Assembly: GCA_022495005.1 (NCBI GenBank)
Contig: JAGYXB010002040.1
Span: forward strand, 1,116,001-1,180,000
Reading direction: 5' to 3'
DNA length: 64,000 nucleotides
DNA from: Rhyacophila brunnea
Taxonomy: Eukaryota; Arthropoda; Insecta; Trichoptera; Rhyacophilidae
Shown here: in pieces, positions 44,997-56,893 of the stretch
Layout of the letters: every line of letters starts with the position of its first letter
Numbering within the stretch: the stretch's first letter is position 1
Notes under the pieces: model-generated
What the model was told of the DNA's origin: nothing
Database searches by the model: none
What the model saw: the letters and a program-made list of their open reading frames with translations, nothing else
Program-made: the position numbers and the translations under genes

Positions 44997-47300
44997 TTTA
45001 AGAATATATTTGGATGTTTGTATGTACCATCCTGGTCGGTTTTTCTTTATACAAATCCACACGCGCAGTCAGATTTCGACAAAATTTAGACAGTTGACGG
45101 AGGCCGACGAGCCGGAGTGCGTGGTGGGGGTCTAGAATTTCAGATTTAACCTGTTGCACCCCGGGGACAGTTTTACGGTTTTTGCGGAAATGCCGCCATG
45201 TACAGAGCCTTGACACGCGGAACCCCCATTTTTTATTGAAAATGTCGCTAGAATGTGTACATTAAAAAAAATATCGGCGTTTATTTCAGCTCGATCGGAG
45301 GTCAAATGGCAAAGGTAGATGCAAATAATTGTGTTATTAGAATCGCTAATCGGCAGGTTGGCGCGGGCGTTACGCGTGATGTCACATTAGATCGGAATGC
45401 TTCACTCACGGACAATTATTGTATGTAGCGATATCAAGAGTGGGGAGTAGTAAAAATCTATATATTTTGGCACCAAATGGAAAAGCCACAAATTTAATAT
45501 TGTATATCGAAAAGCCCTGGAATGATGGATTGGATATTTATATTATATAGAAAAGTCTTAAAATAATAAATTGAATATGTACTACTTTTTAAGATATTTA
45601 AATGTAATAAATGTATAAAAATATACTATATTATGTTAAAAATAAAAATCTCTAATAGGTATTATATTTTAGAATTTTTATTTTCAAATATTAAACCATT
45701 CCACTCCCGGGCAGCGTCGGGTGATACTGCTAATAAGTCATAATATAAAGTATGCATCCGTAGGGCGTTATTATAGCATTTTCCATACGGCAAATAGCTA
45801 TAGATCGCTGTATTTGGGGTTTTCATGAGCTTCTTTATGAATCATAGACATATTTTTAGTTGAAAAGTCTTTTAACGATTGTATTATCTTGTCAAAATCA
45901 ATATCCCTTTACCGCTAATATTCTTCGTGAGATTCAATAAGGTAAAAAGATTCGTCAACGCGTTATTGATTCTAAAAATGAAGCTTTGGCCTTTGTGATA
46001 CACATGTCGATAACAGACTATCTTACATTTACAGGGACTTTTCACTACTTTTATAAATGAGCTTTAGATTTCAGAATAAAAACTTGTTTCTATATTATCC
46101 CTCTTAGCTCATTTTTTTCTAAATAATAATAATCAACATACGGGCACCTAGTTAGTTGGTAAAAGTAATTAGTTAAGTAGAAGTATTTTGTAAAAAATTG
46201 GTGGCGCTTTTAGCAGTGGACTATAATTTGAGGATGCTGGTGGATTACGGATCTAGGGGGGGGGGGGTAGTAGTATAGTAGTAGGTAGTTTTTATATTTA
46301 TATGTGTCTCTTCTTTAACGGTGACTGACAATAATTATTGGTAGAAATACATTGCATTAATTATATGAAAAACAATATTATGTAGTTCATATCAGTTGTT
46401 AATCAGTCTATAATGTCCATTTGGACGAAAATGGTCTTGACGATTCTTAAACTATGTATATTGAAAAGGCTTTTCTGCTCTTGATAGTAGCTTTCTGACA
46501 CTTATATGGTGATACTTACTTATGTCATGGTATCTGACATAAATTCTCGTATACTTCAGAAAGTCGCAGGGAGTGTTATTATTTTAAGTTCTGTTGTCGC
46601 ATCATTTTTCTTCATTCTTATTTTTTATATTCTTCAGAATTTGCATCCCATAGTTCCGGTTTTAAATAATATCTATCAATTAATTCGTAGATATCTGTCT
46701 TTAACCACTCTTTTTTATCATCATTTATAATAATCTATTATAAACTGTTTCCAAAATAATATCAACTGCACTAGCTGTCAATTACGAATAATGTGTCAGG
46801 TACTTGACATAAAAGTAGACGGCAGCACAACTTCGGTGATATAGGATCTCTGGAAGTTCGGACTTGTATACGTGGTGTTTACATTTGCGTATATAATTGG
46901 CTGGAATAAGTATAACTATTGTTTATACAGAGCGACTATGGTATCATACATAACACATAAGTATCACGATATAAGTGTCAGATATAAACGTATCATAAGT
47001 TCTCTTGCCTTATTGGCTCATCTTAAAACCTCCTCATTGATAATGTGATCAACCCATTCATGTTACGCCGATACATACACATACACTAATTAATACAGTA
47101 ATATATACATCAAGTAGGTATTAAAAAAATGAGTGTACTTGTGTGTTCTATTTGTTGAGTTATAGTTACGGATTGGCAATAAACTAAATTTCTCTAGCAC
47201 TAACATAACATTAGTTAAACATGAATAGTATATTAGTATAATTATTATGCATATAATTGTATGGCTTTTAAATCGAATAATTTATTCTAGGTTATTGTTA
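44997..47300. other. unassigned; possible decayed Helitron-like end and a (G)12 run
   Basis: CCGGGCAGCGTCGGGTGATAC near 45707 resembles the GCCGGGTA...CAGCTAGT ends of insect Helitron-type elements but is incomplete. (G)12 lies at 46256-46267. A GC-rich 70-codon minus-strand frame at 44998-45216 shows no recognised motif. Confidence 0.35.
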
Positions 47301-49634
47301 TTTTTTTTTTTTTTTTTTTTTTTTTTTCTCTAGATGCCTTTATGGATACCTCGCATTTACTATCGAGGTTTCTTAAGGACTTTGGCACGCAAACTACTCT
47401 ACTTGATGCTAGTCAAATGAAAATTGTGCCGGCTGAGAGAATATGCCTTATTGAAAACTGTTCTTCTACCCGCATCGGGTATTGCTGATTTGAATTCGGC
47501 CAGGGCCTATGATACCGCCTTGCAAAAACCCTGGAAAATTCTTAGTAGCGCAAGGCGGAGGTGATTCTGATGAATATTTTGTCGTATTCATTGGGAACTG
47601 AGGACTGCGATTCGTAGTCGAGTTTTTTCCCGTGGTAAAAGAAATGTCGCATTGGACTAATGTTCTAAGTATATACTTATCCTATCTTATATGATTGCAG
47701 TCACTGGATCTGAAAGGCATGAATCATCTTTACATGTCATCATTTATTATTTTTATTCTTTTTATTACATCAATACAGAAATTAAAAAGGACATCTCTTC
47801 CGGCCTCGTTTGCCATGGTCCCCGGAAGGTCTCGAATGTCCGCATCTGCCATCTGTAATAAAAAGTTCAGGTTGTGCCGCTCCTTGCTAAAGATTTGACA
47901 ATCTAGGAGTAAATGTAAGACGTCCTGGTCGCTTCCGTCGTCGCATGGACACTTTCCATCAGATGTTATTTTAAACCGGTGCAGGTATGCTCGCATGACT
48001 CCGTGACCTGTAAGAATCTGAGTCATCTCAAAACACAGCCCCTTATGCACCCTGACGTCTCGTGCTGCTAAAATTGAAGGTAAAACTTTCGGGTCAACTC
48101 CCCTGTCGATGAGTTTATGTATCGTGAGTTCCATTCGTTTTTCACCATGTCTGAAATTGTAATTTTCGCGTAGCTCAGAGGAAATTTGTCATAAGCTACC
48201 GCGGTCTTGGGTTCAGAGGCACCATGCCGAGCCAATTTGTCAGCTCTTTCATTTCCTTCTATCCCGGTGTGTCCCCTTATCCACTTGAAGTGCACCTCGG
48301 GGTGGCGCCGTCTCAGTAGAGCGGACTCGCTGTGAATAGAAAAGACAATCGGATTAGTAGACAACGGATTTCCAATTGCTTGGATTGAGCTTTTGGAGTC
48401 CGAATAAATACAAATACTATGGTTTTCGGTGAGCTTTCGCTGAGTTGGATCTGAGCCTGCCTACTCCAGAGCGCATCGGATGGCATAGAGTTCGGCCTGC
48501 ATTACCGTACAATAGCTGGCAAGGCGGTACTTACGAGCCGCTATCTCACCGCCATTAATGTATGCCACAAACCCTGCACCAGTACCGCCATCAATTTTGC
48601 TCCCATCCGTGAAAATCGGCATGTTATTGCATTCGTTGCTTTCCAACGTTGCAGGATAAGAAACCACTTCAGAAAATAGTCTAGCCGGGTGTGGCAGCCT
48701 TCTATAGTCCACCGGTTTTTCGTAAAGCCTGTCGTCAGGCAGAAAACCTGCGAGGCCCTCCTCGCCCTTCTTAGCTCTGTAAATGAGAGCGATTTGTTTT
48801 AAACGTAAATCTAGAGGCATAAGTCCTGCTAGAGCTTGCGTTGAATTGAGCGAAGCCGTTCGGTAAGCTCTGCATATTCGTATCGCTAGTGCTCGCTGAA
48901 CCGTATTGAGTTTTTTTGCTATGTTTTTCCGTTTGGCAGCTTCATGCCATATGCTGGCCGCATACGTGATCATAGGCTCAATAGCACAAGTGTAGAGAAT
49001 TCGAAGAGCTGCAGAAGATACACCCCATGTGGGTTTGGCCATTCTTGCTAGTTTGAGCGAAGTCACCGCGGCTCTTTTGCAGATGCTGTCCGCATGCTTT
49101 GACCAATTTAGTTTGTCATCGATTACAACCCCTAAAAGTTTAAGATCCCTAGAAAAATATAGAGGTTGCCCATTCATCACCAGCGAAGACGGAGAGACGC
49201 GCCTCCTAGTAAAGAATAAGGCCTTCGTTTTCTCCGCGGAGAAAGACAGTTTGACCTTCCTTCCCCAGGCCTCGACGCTCTCCAGCACGCTGTTAGTCAT
49301 GGATTCTAGAGAACCAAGTTCTTTGGATTCCATAATCAGCAATACATCATCAGCAAAGGCCTGTGCGTGTACACCTTCAGGAAACGGCATAGAGAGAAGA
49401 TCGTCGAGAACTATGTTCCACAGTACAGGGCCGCAAGACGAACCTTGTATGCATCCCTTTGATGTCTCTTTGGTAGCAGATGCTCCAGCATATTCGACGA
49501 AGACTTCTCGGTCGGATAGATAGTTTTTGATGAGCCTGAAAATGTTAGCGGGACAATTTTTAGATTTCAACTGTTGAAGAAGATATGGCCACCATGCGTT
49601 GTCAAACGCGCCTTTGATATCAAGAGATATCTAT
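47301..49634 (-). mobile_element. 5'-truncated R1-like non-LTR retrotransposon with poly(A) tail
   Basis: Read on the minus strand, the copy begins inside the reverse transcriptase at ISLDIKGAFD (49634 downward). It continues through RT, RNase H and a 3' UTR of about 400 bases and ends in a 27-base A tail (T run at 47301-47327). The 5' side is cut abruptly, as in target-primed integration. I could not match a target duplication. Confidence 0.9.
47730..49630 (-). pseudogene. LINE ORF2 C-terminal half: reverse transcriptase, RNase H, CCHC-type tail
   Basis: RT motifs in order: DIKGAFDNAWW (first catalytic Asp region), GCIQGSSCGPVLWNIVLDDLL, AFADDVLLI (catalytic Asp pair), LKLLGVVIDDKLNW. RNase H follows: PIFTDGSKIDGGTGAGF (Asp), MQAELYAI (Glu), IYSDSKS (Asp) and WIRGHTGIEGNERAD (His/Asp). 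A CPCDDG...HLLLDC zinc-knuckle-like tail ends it. One stop (near 48461, after AIRCALE) and at least one frame shift (between 48134 and 48068) disable it. The GSSCGP box favours an R1-type clade; the added RNase H also fits LOA/I relatives. Confidence 0.92.
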
Positions 49635-50589
49635 TAGGATCTACTGCTTCCACATTGGTGATTATCAAAATAATAAAACCAATAGTTTACTTAGTAAGTA
49701 GTGGCCTAACTAGAGTTGAAAACATATTTGAATCGGCAACATGTCTCAACTCCCTCGTTCAATATCAGAAATAGCAATATAACGAAGCTGTTACCATTTA
49801 TTTCCGCGAAGTTATAGAAAAATCGCCAACTTAGATCAACCGATTAAAATAAATAATGGCACTTAGAATTGACTATGACTCATTTTATTAAGTTGTCAAC
49901 TTTTTCTCCATTGTGTACACGGCTGTATAGATTTGAAACAAACATAAAAATATTCAGTACCTACCTAAGTAATTAAAAACCCATGTTAATTTTTCAAACG
50001 ATTCCCATCTCTTTAATTAATATTTTGATGAAAATTGTATTAAGAATTAAGTGTTTATCATGTATATTTTATACTGTACCTTTGAATGCAAATGCAATAG
50101 TTATCACGTCTGTATGTAAATGTGAAAAGGTTTATGTTATGGTCTACTGCATAAAACAATTTATATTACTTTAATTCGCGAATCATTCGACGCAAGGACC
50201 TTTTCAGAAATGTAAATAAATAGTTAGCATTATGTATTTTCTTAGTGCTCTGCATTGGTTAATGATTTCTAAAAAACAAAATTTGTTTAACATAAATATC
50301 ACAAAATTTACAAAAATGGGAAAAATTTACTCTTCCATTAAAATTATTGACGTGTGGTCTCTGTGGAGTTATTGTTTAGATCAAAGCGCACATGTTTTTA
50401 CGATGGGAACTATCCAAACTATACATAAGTTTGTTAATAGCAATGTTCGCAGGTATGGACGTGTGCTAAGTTATAAAAAAAATATTGTGCACGTGTGACA
50501 AGTAAAAGTTTAAATATTTATTAGTATTTTTGTCGCTTAAACGTTATTAAAATCCAGATAAAGCTTTATAGCGACAACCATACCTCTGA
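49635..50589. other. unassigned AT-rich stretch
   Basis: Nothing recognised on either strand. Confidence 0.4.
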
Positions 50590-50940
50590 CTGTGCTACCC
50601 AAAGAAGATAGATTATCCGCATGGGAGGCGAACGTAGCCTCTGAGGGTCTCGAAGATTGGGCCAGCAGAGCATCTTCCACCCGTAGCAAGTCTCTGATAC
50701 CGTACATGGAGAACCCTAAACAGACTGAGAACCATGGTATGGCGCATCCAAGACAACATGGTGAAGTGGGGGTTCTCCGATGACCAAACATGCGAGTGCA
50801 GTAAGCATGGAGCACCTATGTTCATGCAAGGCTTTCACAGTAAGCTGCAATTTCGACAAGATCCTACAAGTCGAGAAAAATGGTGTTGCCTTCACCAGCA
50901 GTAAGACACGACACGACGAAGAAGAAGACGTTGAGAAACA
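50590..50940 (+). mobile_element. LINE C-terminal relic (family H)
   Basis: A GC-richer block whose broken frames include NMVKWGFSDDQTCECSKHG, matching the KWG...CECG... segment near the end of many non-LTR ORF2 proteins, and a (GAA)n-like end near 50920. Decayed and frameshifted. Confidence 0.65.
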
Positions 50941-51599
50941 GATGTTTGATAATGAAAAATAATATTTTTTTTAAATAAATAAGTAAATACCTACTAGAAT
51001 TTAATTGGAGCTTTAAAATGAAAATTAAAGTTTTATAAGCGGGTTGAGTATTAATTATTACGAATGTAATTATTATTTACATTTCATTCTCAAGTGAACT
51101 TATCCAATTATTATCACTCGACGAGTCAAAACTTTACCGATTTAAAACTTTAATGTTGATACTTTCGGTCGTTCCAAATAAAAGTTATCGTTACCATGGA
51201 CGACATCTTTGGGCAACTTTCAAAATGTCGGCCTGCTCTTATCAATTCTGGTCACACAATTCTGAAGACGTTTTTTAACATAAAAAAATTAGCCCTCAAG
51301 ATAAAAGTTTTCTCTGGCATCGATTTTTTTTAATAAACTTTTGACTATAACGTAGATACTGAAGTTGGTTAAAAAAATCTTAAAAAATATTAAATTTGAC
51401 ATCTATAATATGTATATATATTTATTTGCGGTCTATCTACAGATTAATCTAGAAGAGTGTTGCACAACCCGCGGCCAATGAGTCGCATGATTCGCATGCG
51501 GCCCAAAATAATAAGTACTTATTTACTAAGTATTTCGTTGAATATGATTGATAGGAATGATAATAAGTTCCAAGTGCGAACTGTGAAGAAAAAATAAGA
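50941..51599. other. unassigned stretch
   Basis: No gene recognised. The segment AGAGTGTTGCACAACCCGCG near 51453 and GCATGCGGCCCAAAATAATA near 51495 look like a degenerate hAT-type terminus, without a partner. Confidence 0.3.
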
Positions 51600-51930
51600 A
51601 CATTATAAAATTTAGAAAAACACTTTCTGAGAGAGTATATTATAACCAATAGAAAAATCTAATGAGTAGGTATTAAAATGACCAATAGTTTAAATTTGTC
51701 GCTATTAGTATGTCACACCGTAGCATATTGGATAAATGCAACAATTGGGGCATTTACCTGTGGAGATGCAGGGTTCGATTCCCGGCCGGGTGGCTTACTT
51801 TTTTCAAAATAGATTTTTTCTATTGGTTATAATATACTCTATCAGAAAGTGTTTTCCTAAATTATATAATGTTTAATAATCACAATGATATATTCTTAAA
51901 TCTTGTGAATTATTCGTTTGAATAAAAGAA
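51600..51930. mobile_element. tRNA-core inverted-repeat element, copy 4
   Basis: The inner arms 51600-51660 and 51808-51870 are reverse complements (AAACACTTTCTGAGAGAGTA against TACTCTATCAGAAAGTGTTT). Between them at 51716-51795 is a tRNA-like module with GTAGCATATTGGATAAATG (A-box-like) and GGGTTCGATTCCCGG (B box), then GTGGCTTAC. The right outer terminus ends near GTGAATTATTCGTTTGAATA. Confidence 0.75.
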
Positions 51931-52132
51931 ATAGTTAATTAAAAAATAAGAAATAAATTGGCCGCTTCTGTCAAATAGATTGCCCACCACTACTAGGTAT
52001 TGAATATTCTGAATAAAATATTCATACCTACTAAAGAACCATTAATAGAAAAGTTAGTTTTTACATTTTAAAATATACATTCTTCCCCCCATATTTTAAA
52101 ATACATAATATTTTGATTATCACCATGATATA

Positions 52133-52700
52133 TGGACTAAGTCTGGGTATATCCAACTGTCTTTCTCTTAGGTATGCTTACATACTGTAGTTTAAATGTC
52201 AGAATATATCAATATTTGGCCACGTATTTTTTTCGACTTATACATGGTGTTAATGAGAACTCTGCCATTCTTGGTAGTACTGAATTGTGTGACCCTGATA
52301 ACTAACTATCTTAGAAATTGGGAGCATCAGTTGTTTGTTTTTCCGAGGAGCAGAACTAACCTGCCATTGGTGATGCCAATTGGGAGGGCAATAACTCTGT
52401 TCAACCAAATCACTTCGGATGCTGATATATTCTACCTACGCGAGGATGAGTATAGGTGGACGTTGTTTTATAAATTCTTAAAATAGGGTCCAATTAGCTC
52501 GTTCGGTGTGCTTCCATGCTTTATAATTTATGTTTTTAATGATTTTTTTTATAATTTTTGTACCTTTTACTTTACTTTTCATACTGTTTTGTGATACTGC
52601 ATATATTTATTTCTTCTTTATACTGTTTCTTTGTTTTTAAATGTCATGTTGTGAACGTCTTAAATTTATAATTTGTAATGCTCACGAATGTTTTAAAAAA
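52133..52700 (+). mobile_element. CR1-like LINE 3' end, copy 1
   Basis: The frame at 52229-52486 gives a RTLPFLVVLN, RSRTNLPLVMPIGRAITLFN, DADIF series. This is the closing block of CR1/L2-type ORF2 proteins (basic residue, then PI.R....FN, then D.F). A 3' UTR follows with a short A-rich end near 52695. The same region in inverse orientation is at 58900-59500. Confidence 0.8.
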
Positions 52701-53926
52701 AAAAAAAGAATTTTAAACGAAAAATCTATTACATGTATATCTATATACATAAATAATAATATTATGTAATCCTAGTGAAGGCAATAAGCATAGTAAAAAA
52801 ATATATTTTGAAAGCACTTTTCCTTAATATCATTATAAACATAATTCAAAGTATAAAAAATATTAACCATAACATGGAATTATAACGGTAACATATATAA
52901 CGCATCACTAAAAATGTATACGTGTCTAGGAATCGCATTGAGAAATCGTACACCCCTCGCTATTGGTGCCTGACAAGCCTGACACGATTAAACAGTATTC
53001 ATCAAAAAGAAGCCATGGCTCTAACCATGCATACAAATTCAAATTTTCCAGAATATAAGGATTGGAAACTATACCACGCGAGAGCAGAGGAAAATGTTTT
53101 AAGAGCAGAAGTGACAGACGAGTTTTAAGAGCTTGAAAGGCGAGCATGCCTTGAAGAAAGATAGTGGGAAAATACACATTATGTTGTAATCAAAATACAC
53201 ACAATGTGGGCGAAGATTTTCAACCACAAAGTAACGATGTAACAGGGAACTACATGAAACCTACTATTATTTTTATGCCGGATATATCTGGAAAACCTTT
53301 TTGTATTAACGTCTTCGTGTATTTTACTATCATTAGTTTTATTGCCTCTCTAAGCTAAGTTAAAATAATTACAAGATAATTTTATATACAACGTTTTTAA
53401 TTTTTCTGTTGAATCATATAAACTTGACTCGACTAGCTTAAACGATCAAAAAAAAATGTACCTAATAGAAATAATACTGATTTCCATAGTAACGCACGTA
53501 TATATTAATAATTTAGTTGTTAGGACCCCAGACCCCTAGCAACCAATAATAGTGGATTGGATTACGGATTTCTTCCGAAATAACTTTTCATGCAAAACAG
53601 AATTAACTGAAAATGAATTCAATTCTGCTTAAAGATAGCTAGAAGTATTAAAAGAATGCATTGGCATCGTGTTCTGATATATTCTAAAAGTTTCAAATGT
53701 CTAGATAGTCGAGAAGTTAGTTAAAAATCGATTGCAAGATTTGTACCGGATAAACAACCACCGGAGAAATAAGAATACGACCTAATAACAACGTTGTAAA
53801 AATAGCGTTAATTTTATTTTATTTTCACAAACATTTTATAGACTCGTCATATATTTAGAAAACTTCCATAATTTTGATAGTGTAGTAAAGAAAACAACTA
53901 CAATGAAACTATGTTAAATAATCATC
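52701..53926. other. unassigned stretch
   Basis: Only short frames without motifs; no repeat termini recognised. Confidence 0.35.
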
Positions 53927-54075
53927 ATCAGCCTGAATCTATACACTGCTGGATGAAGGCCTCTTCAAGCTGATTCCACTTCTCTCGGTCCTGTGCGCTG
54001 CGTTTAACGCAGAGCTTTATCATTTCATAGATCCAGTGGCCTCTAGGTCTACCTTGCGAACGTTTTGTACACTCC
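53927..54075 (-). mobile_element. LINE 3'-end fragment (family A), copy 3
   Basis: The minus strand gives a GRPRGHWIYEMIKLCVKR piece and the tail LEEAFIQQCIDSG, then a stop and GATGATGATT. It directly precedes the importin-like pseudogene. Confidence 0.78.
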
Positions 54076-54106
54076 AGTACAATCAACATTCCAGTTGTCC
54101 TATCCA

Positions 54107-54520
54107 ATGAAAACTACGTATTAGCCATATTCAACATGTGTAAAGCGGTCCTGAATGGGGATTCAGGGGAGGATCCCGAATGCTGCACGGCCAAACATCT
54201 AGAAGTCATAATTCTGCAATGTAAGGGGAAAATCGACCGCTGCATACCTTCTATCGTATCGTGGAGTTGTCTTCGCCCGGCTAACGAGGGAGGTAAAAAC
54301 CTCGGAACTGTGTGTCTCCAGGTGGTGATCGCGTCGCTCTACTACAATCCTCAACTCCTCCTGAGCGTGCTCAATAAGCCACACGCCCACGGAATCCATC
54401 ACCTCGCACTTTATCAAGCAGTGAATCCACGATCGGAAAATGTGCGTCCCGGGACTCTGCACGCTTATAAGCCTGGGGCCCATCTGTCCCCCTCTTTTGG
54501 AAGAGAGCCGCACCAAAATA
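54107..54520 (+). pseudogene. importin-7 (moleskin-like) fragment, intronless and frameshifted
   Basis: Frame pieces in order match the C-terminal half of importin-7/8 karyopherins: NYVLAIFNMCKAVL with GDSGEDPECCTAK; LEVIILQCKGKIDRCIPS; in a shifted frame RLTREVKTSEL; back in frame CLQVVIASLYYNPQLLL; then ITSHFIKQ, a TGA where Trp is expected, IHD, and DRKMCVPGLCTLISL after loss of several codons. Importin-7 carries ribosomal proteins and other cargo into nuclei. There are no introns across some 400 bases, at least two frame shifts, one nonsense codon and one small deletion. A processed or fragmentary pseudogene is the simplest reading. No poly(A) tail or target duplication was identified. 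Confidence 0.88.
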
Positions 54521-54909
54521 ATGTTAAATAATAATATAGTAATAATTATTAGTAAAGGATTTGCGAGACTTTCAAAAGAGCAGCATCGTAATTGAAACAA
54601 TTTTAGTTTAAGTTTAAGGCGGGTGTTTTTCACTTTAGTCGAACCAAAACAATATCGAAAGAAAAATAAAATAAATTTCGTATATATTTTTTCTTGATGC
54701 TAGCGAATTTTAACGAAACGCTGTTTTGTAAATGTTTCAAACTTTCTATAACCAACAAAAAATAACACGCGATAATATTTATCCAATTAAAATACATATT
54801 ATTTAAACCACTATTTTAGCTAAACAGAATTTATTTCGTTCACATTTTAAATCAACTGATTTAAATTAGGATGGTACTTATCATTCATTATCGCCAAAAG
54901 GGTTACAGG

Positions 54910-55805
54910 TAGGGATTCCAATCCTGGGATCCCGGTCAATTTTTGATACATATGAATCCCGGGATTAGTAAACATAATCTAGAAACTTTCGGATTGATTC
55001 TATTATCAATCATAATTAATTATTGGTATTGCATGCATAATAAATGATTGATAAGTATGAAAAACAGTATTTGTCAATACAGGTACACACACACACGCGA
55101 GATTTTTTTTTATTATAATATCACTAACTGAAGGTAGAGATTCATTAAATATTTTCCCACAAATATCTATGTACATGGTCTACATACAGGTTTAATCACA
55201 ACATGGTGGTCCCCATGAAATTTGCGTATTCAGTAACACTATAATGTTTTAATTGTTTAACTGTTAAATTCTCTTATTTTTTGATTTTATAACAATATTT
55301 GGTACTGTTCGGTTATCAGGAATACAGCTGAAAACACATTTTGAAAATACCCTATATACTGGATTATTTGTTAGTTTGGGTTAGTTTAGGTTAGGTAAGG
55401 TTGGGTTAGGTTAGGTTAGGTTTGGTTAGGTTAACCTAACAAATAATCCAGTTTATCGGCTATTTTCAAAATGTGTTTTCCGCTGTATTCCTGATAACCG
55501 AACAGTACCCAATATTTATTTTTATTTTAGTATGAATAAATAAAACTGCTTTACTTTCACATTATTATTTATATAACAATATTATTTACTTTATTAAACC
55601 TATGTATGTCCAAGAAGAACACAATATTAACAATAAATGTCTTAAATATTATATTTACTAGATATTTTTGACTGACTTTAATTAACGTTATTTGTATATA
55701 TAGAAATTTAATATTACCTATCGAAAAAAATTCTAATCCCGGGATCGTCAAATCGTAATCCCGAAATCCCGGGATCAAAATTTTGGCTCGGAAATGGATT
55801 CCCTA
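54910..55805. mobile_element. GATCCCGGGATT-type element with 8-bp target duplication and nested insert
   Basis: It starts TAGGGATTCCAATCCTGGGA and ends GAAATGGATTCCCTA. Flanks GTTACAGG (54902-54909) and GTTACAAG (55806-55813) match at seven of eight bases. Same family as 11380-11871 but longer, partly because it hosts the foldback at about 55294-55517. Confidence 0.85.
55294..55517. mobile_element. hairpin MITE with a TTAGG array in its loop
   Basis: The arms of about 75-80 bp, from GGTACTGTTCGGTTATCAGG at the outside to GGATTATTTGTTAG at the inside, are near-perfect inverted repeats. The loop (about 55376-55440) is a degenerate TTAGG array. It is inserted in the element at 54910-55805. A half copy with the same arm-to-array junction is at 56829-56893. 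Confidence 0.9.
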
Positions 55806-55813
55806 GTTACAAG

Positions 55814-56313
55814 TATAATATTTTATATTGTTATAATATTCCTACTGAATCTATCCATTTCCCTTGTTTACTCAACATGAATCTTATTTTAATTTATTGA
55901 AATATAATCCGTGAAAGAAATATAAAAAATCAATGGTAATGTTATTTATTTAATATAACAAATTTGTAATATAATGCTATCAAGTCTACTTCTTTACATG
56001 CCAAAAATAACAAAAGCAACTTTTATCTCAAGTTTATAAACAATTTGTTTTTATAAACCAATACATAAACAATATTATTTCCCGCTTCCTCACAATGTTA
56101 CGTCACTTCTGAATTTCAATGGCGTAGTGAAAATTGTGGGGCTAGGTTTAACTTGACGATTTTCAGACAACACTCCCCCGGAACAATAACCCTTACATAA
56201 ATTACCACCCGATACTGTTTATTTCCATATTTTACTACTTCTTCTACTATTGTACATAATAATAATTATTGGTATAATCTATTCGTCAGCTGAATGCAGA
56301 AATATTCTTACAT
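55814..56313. other. unassigned stretch
   Basis: AT-rich; no feature recognised. Confidence 0.4.
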
Positions 56314-56524
56314 AACTTACATTTGAAATTTTTGAGTAGAGAGTTTTTTGAAACAACTTGACAAACTGAAGTTATTTATTATTTTTATGGATAAATGTAT
56401 GCATAATATTTTAGTATGATTATTGATGAAAAAAATGATGCATACACGTGTCTACATAAATAATAAATAACTGAAGTAGGCTGTTTCAAAAAGCTCGTCT
56501 GCAAAATATTTCAAATGTGAGTTA
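56314..56524. mobile_element. palindromic MITE, copy 1
   Basis: The left arm (ACTTACATTTGAAATTTTTG, GAGTTTTTTGAAACAACTT, GTTATTTATTAT) is mirrored by the right arm (AACTGAAGTAGGCTGTTTC, CAAATGTGAGTTAG). A second copy in opposite orientation is at 58130-58332. Confidence 0.85.
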
Positions 56525-56828
56525 GAATAGTTTTGCATTCAGGTGACGTTTTTTGCCTGTTTTTTTTCGAAAATGTGTTTGTAATTATTTAGAGCTACAA
56601 ATTTTCAGTATTACCAACCATACCACTTCAGGAGGTTACTGGTATCCGAAAACTTGTACGTATGCAGTTCGAAGTATCACACTTCTCCGTGAAATGTTTT
56701 ATCGAAAATATATGGCCGTATATTAAAGACAGTCCAACCTCTTTGGGCCGTATAGTACTGACATAAAATTCATGTCCAAATAAAATACGATTGTTGTCGG
56801 TTTACACTACAAGAAGCCAGTAACAAAC

Positions 56829-56893
56829 AAATTTTGAAAATAACCAATATACTGGATTATTTGTTAGGTTAGGTGAGGTTAGGTTAAGTATTC
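56829..56893. repeat. solo arm of the TTAGG hairpin MITE
   Basis: ATTTTGAAAATAACCAATAT, then ACTGGATTATTTGTTAG running straight into TTAGG/TGAGG units. This matches the left arm and array junction of 55294-55517. The second arm is missing. Confidence 0.85.

Noticed and set aside
49029..49523. 164-codon plus-strand frame
   Set aside because: Antisense shadow of the LINE reverse transcriptase.
54199..54633. 144-codon minus-strand frame opposite the importin-like fragment
   Set aside because: The plus strand has clear importin-7 blocks; the antisense frame has no homology I can recognise.
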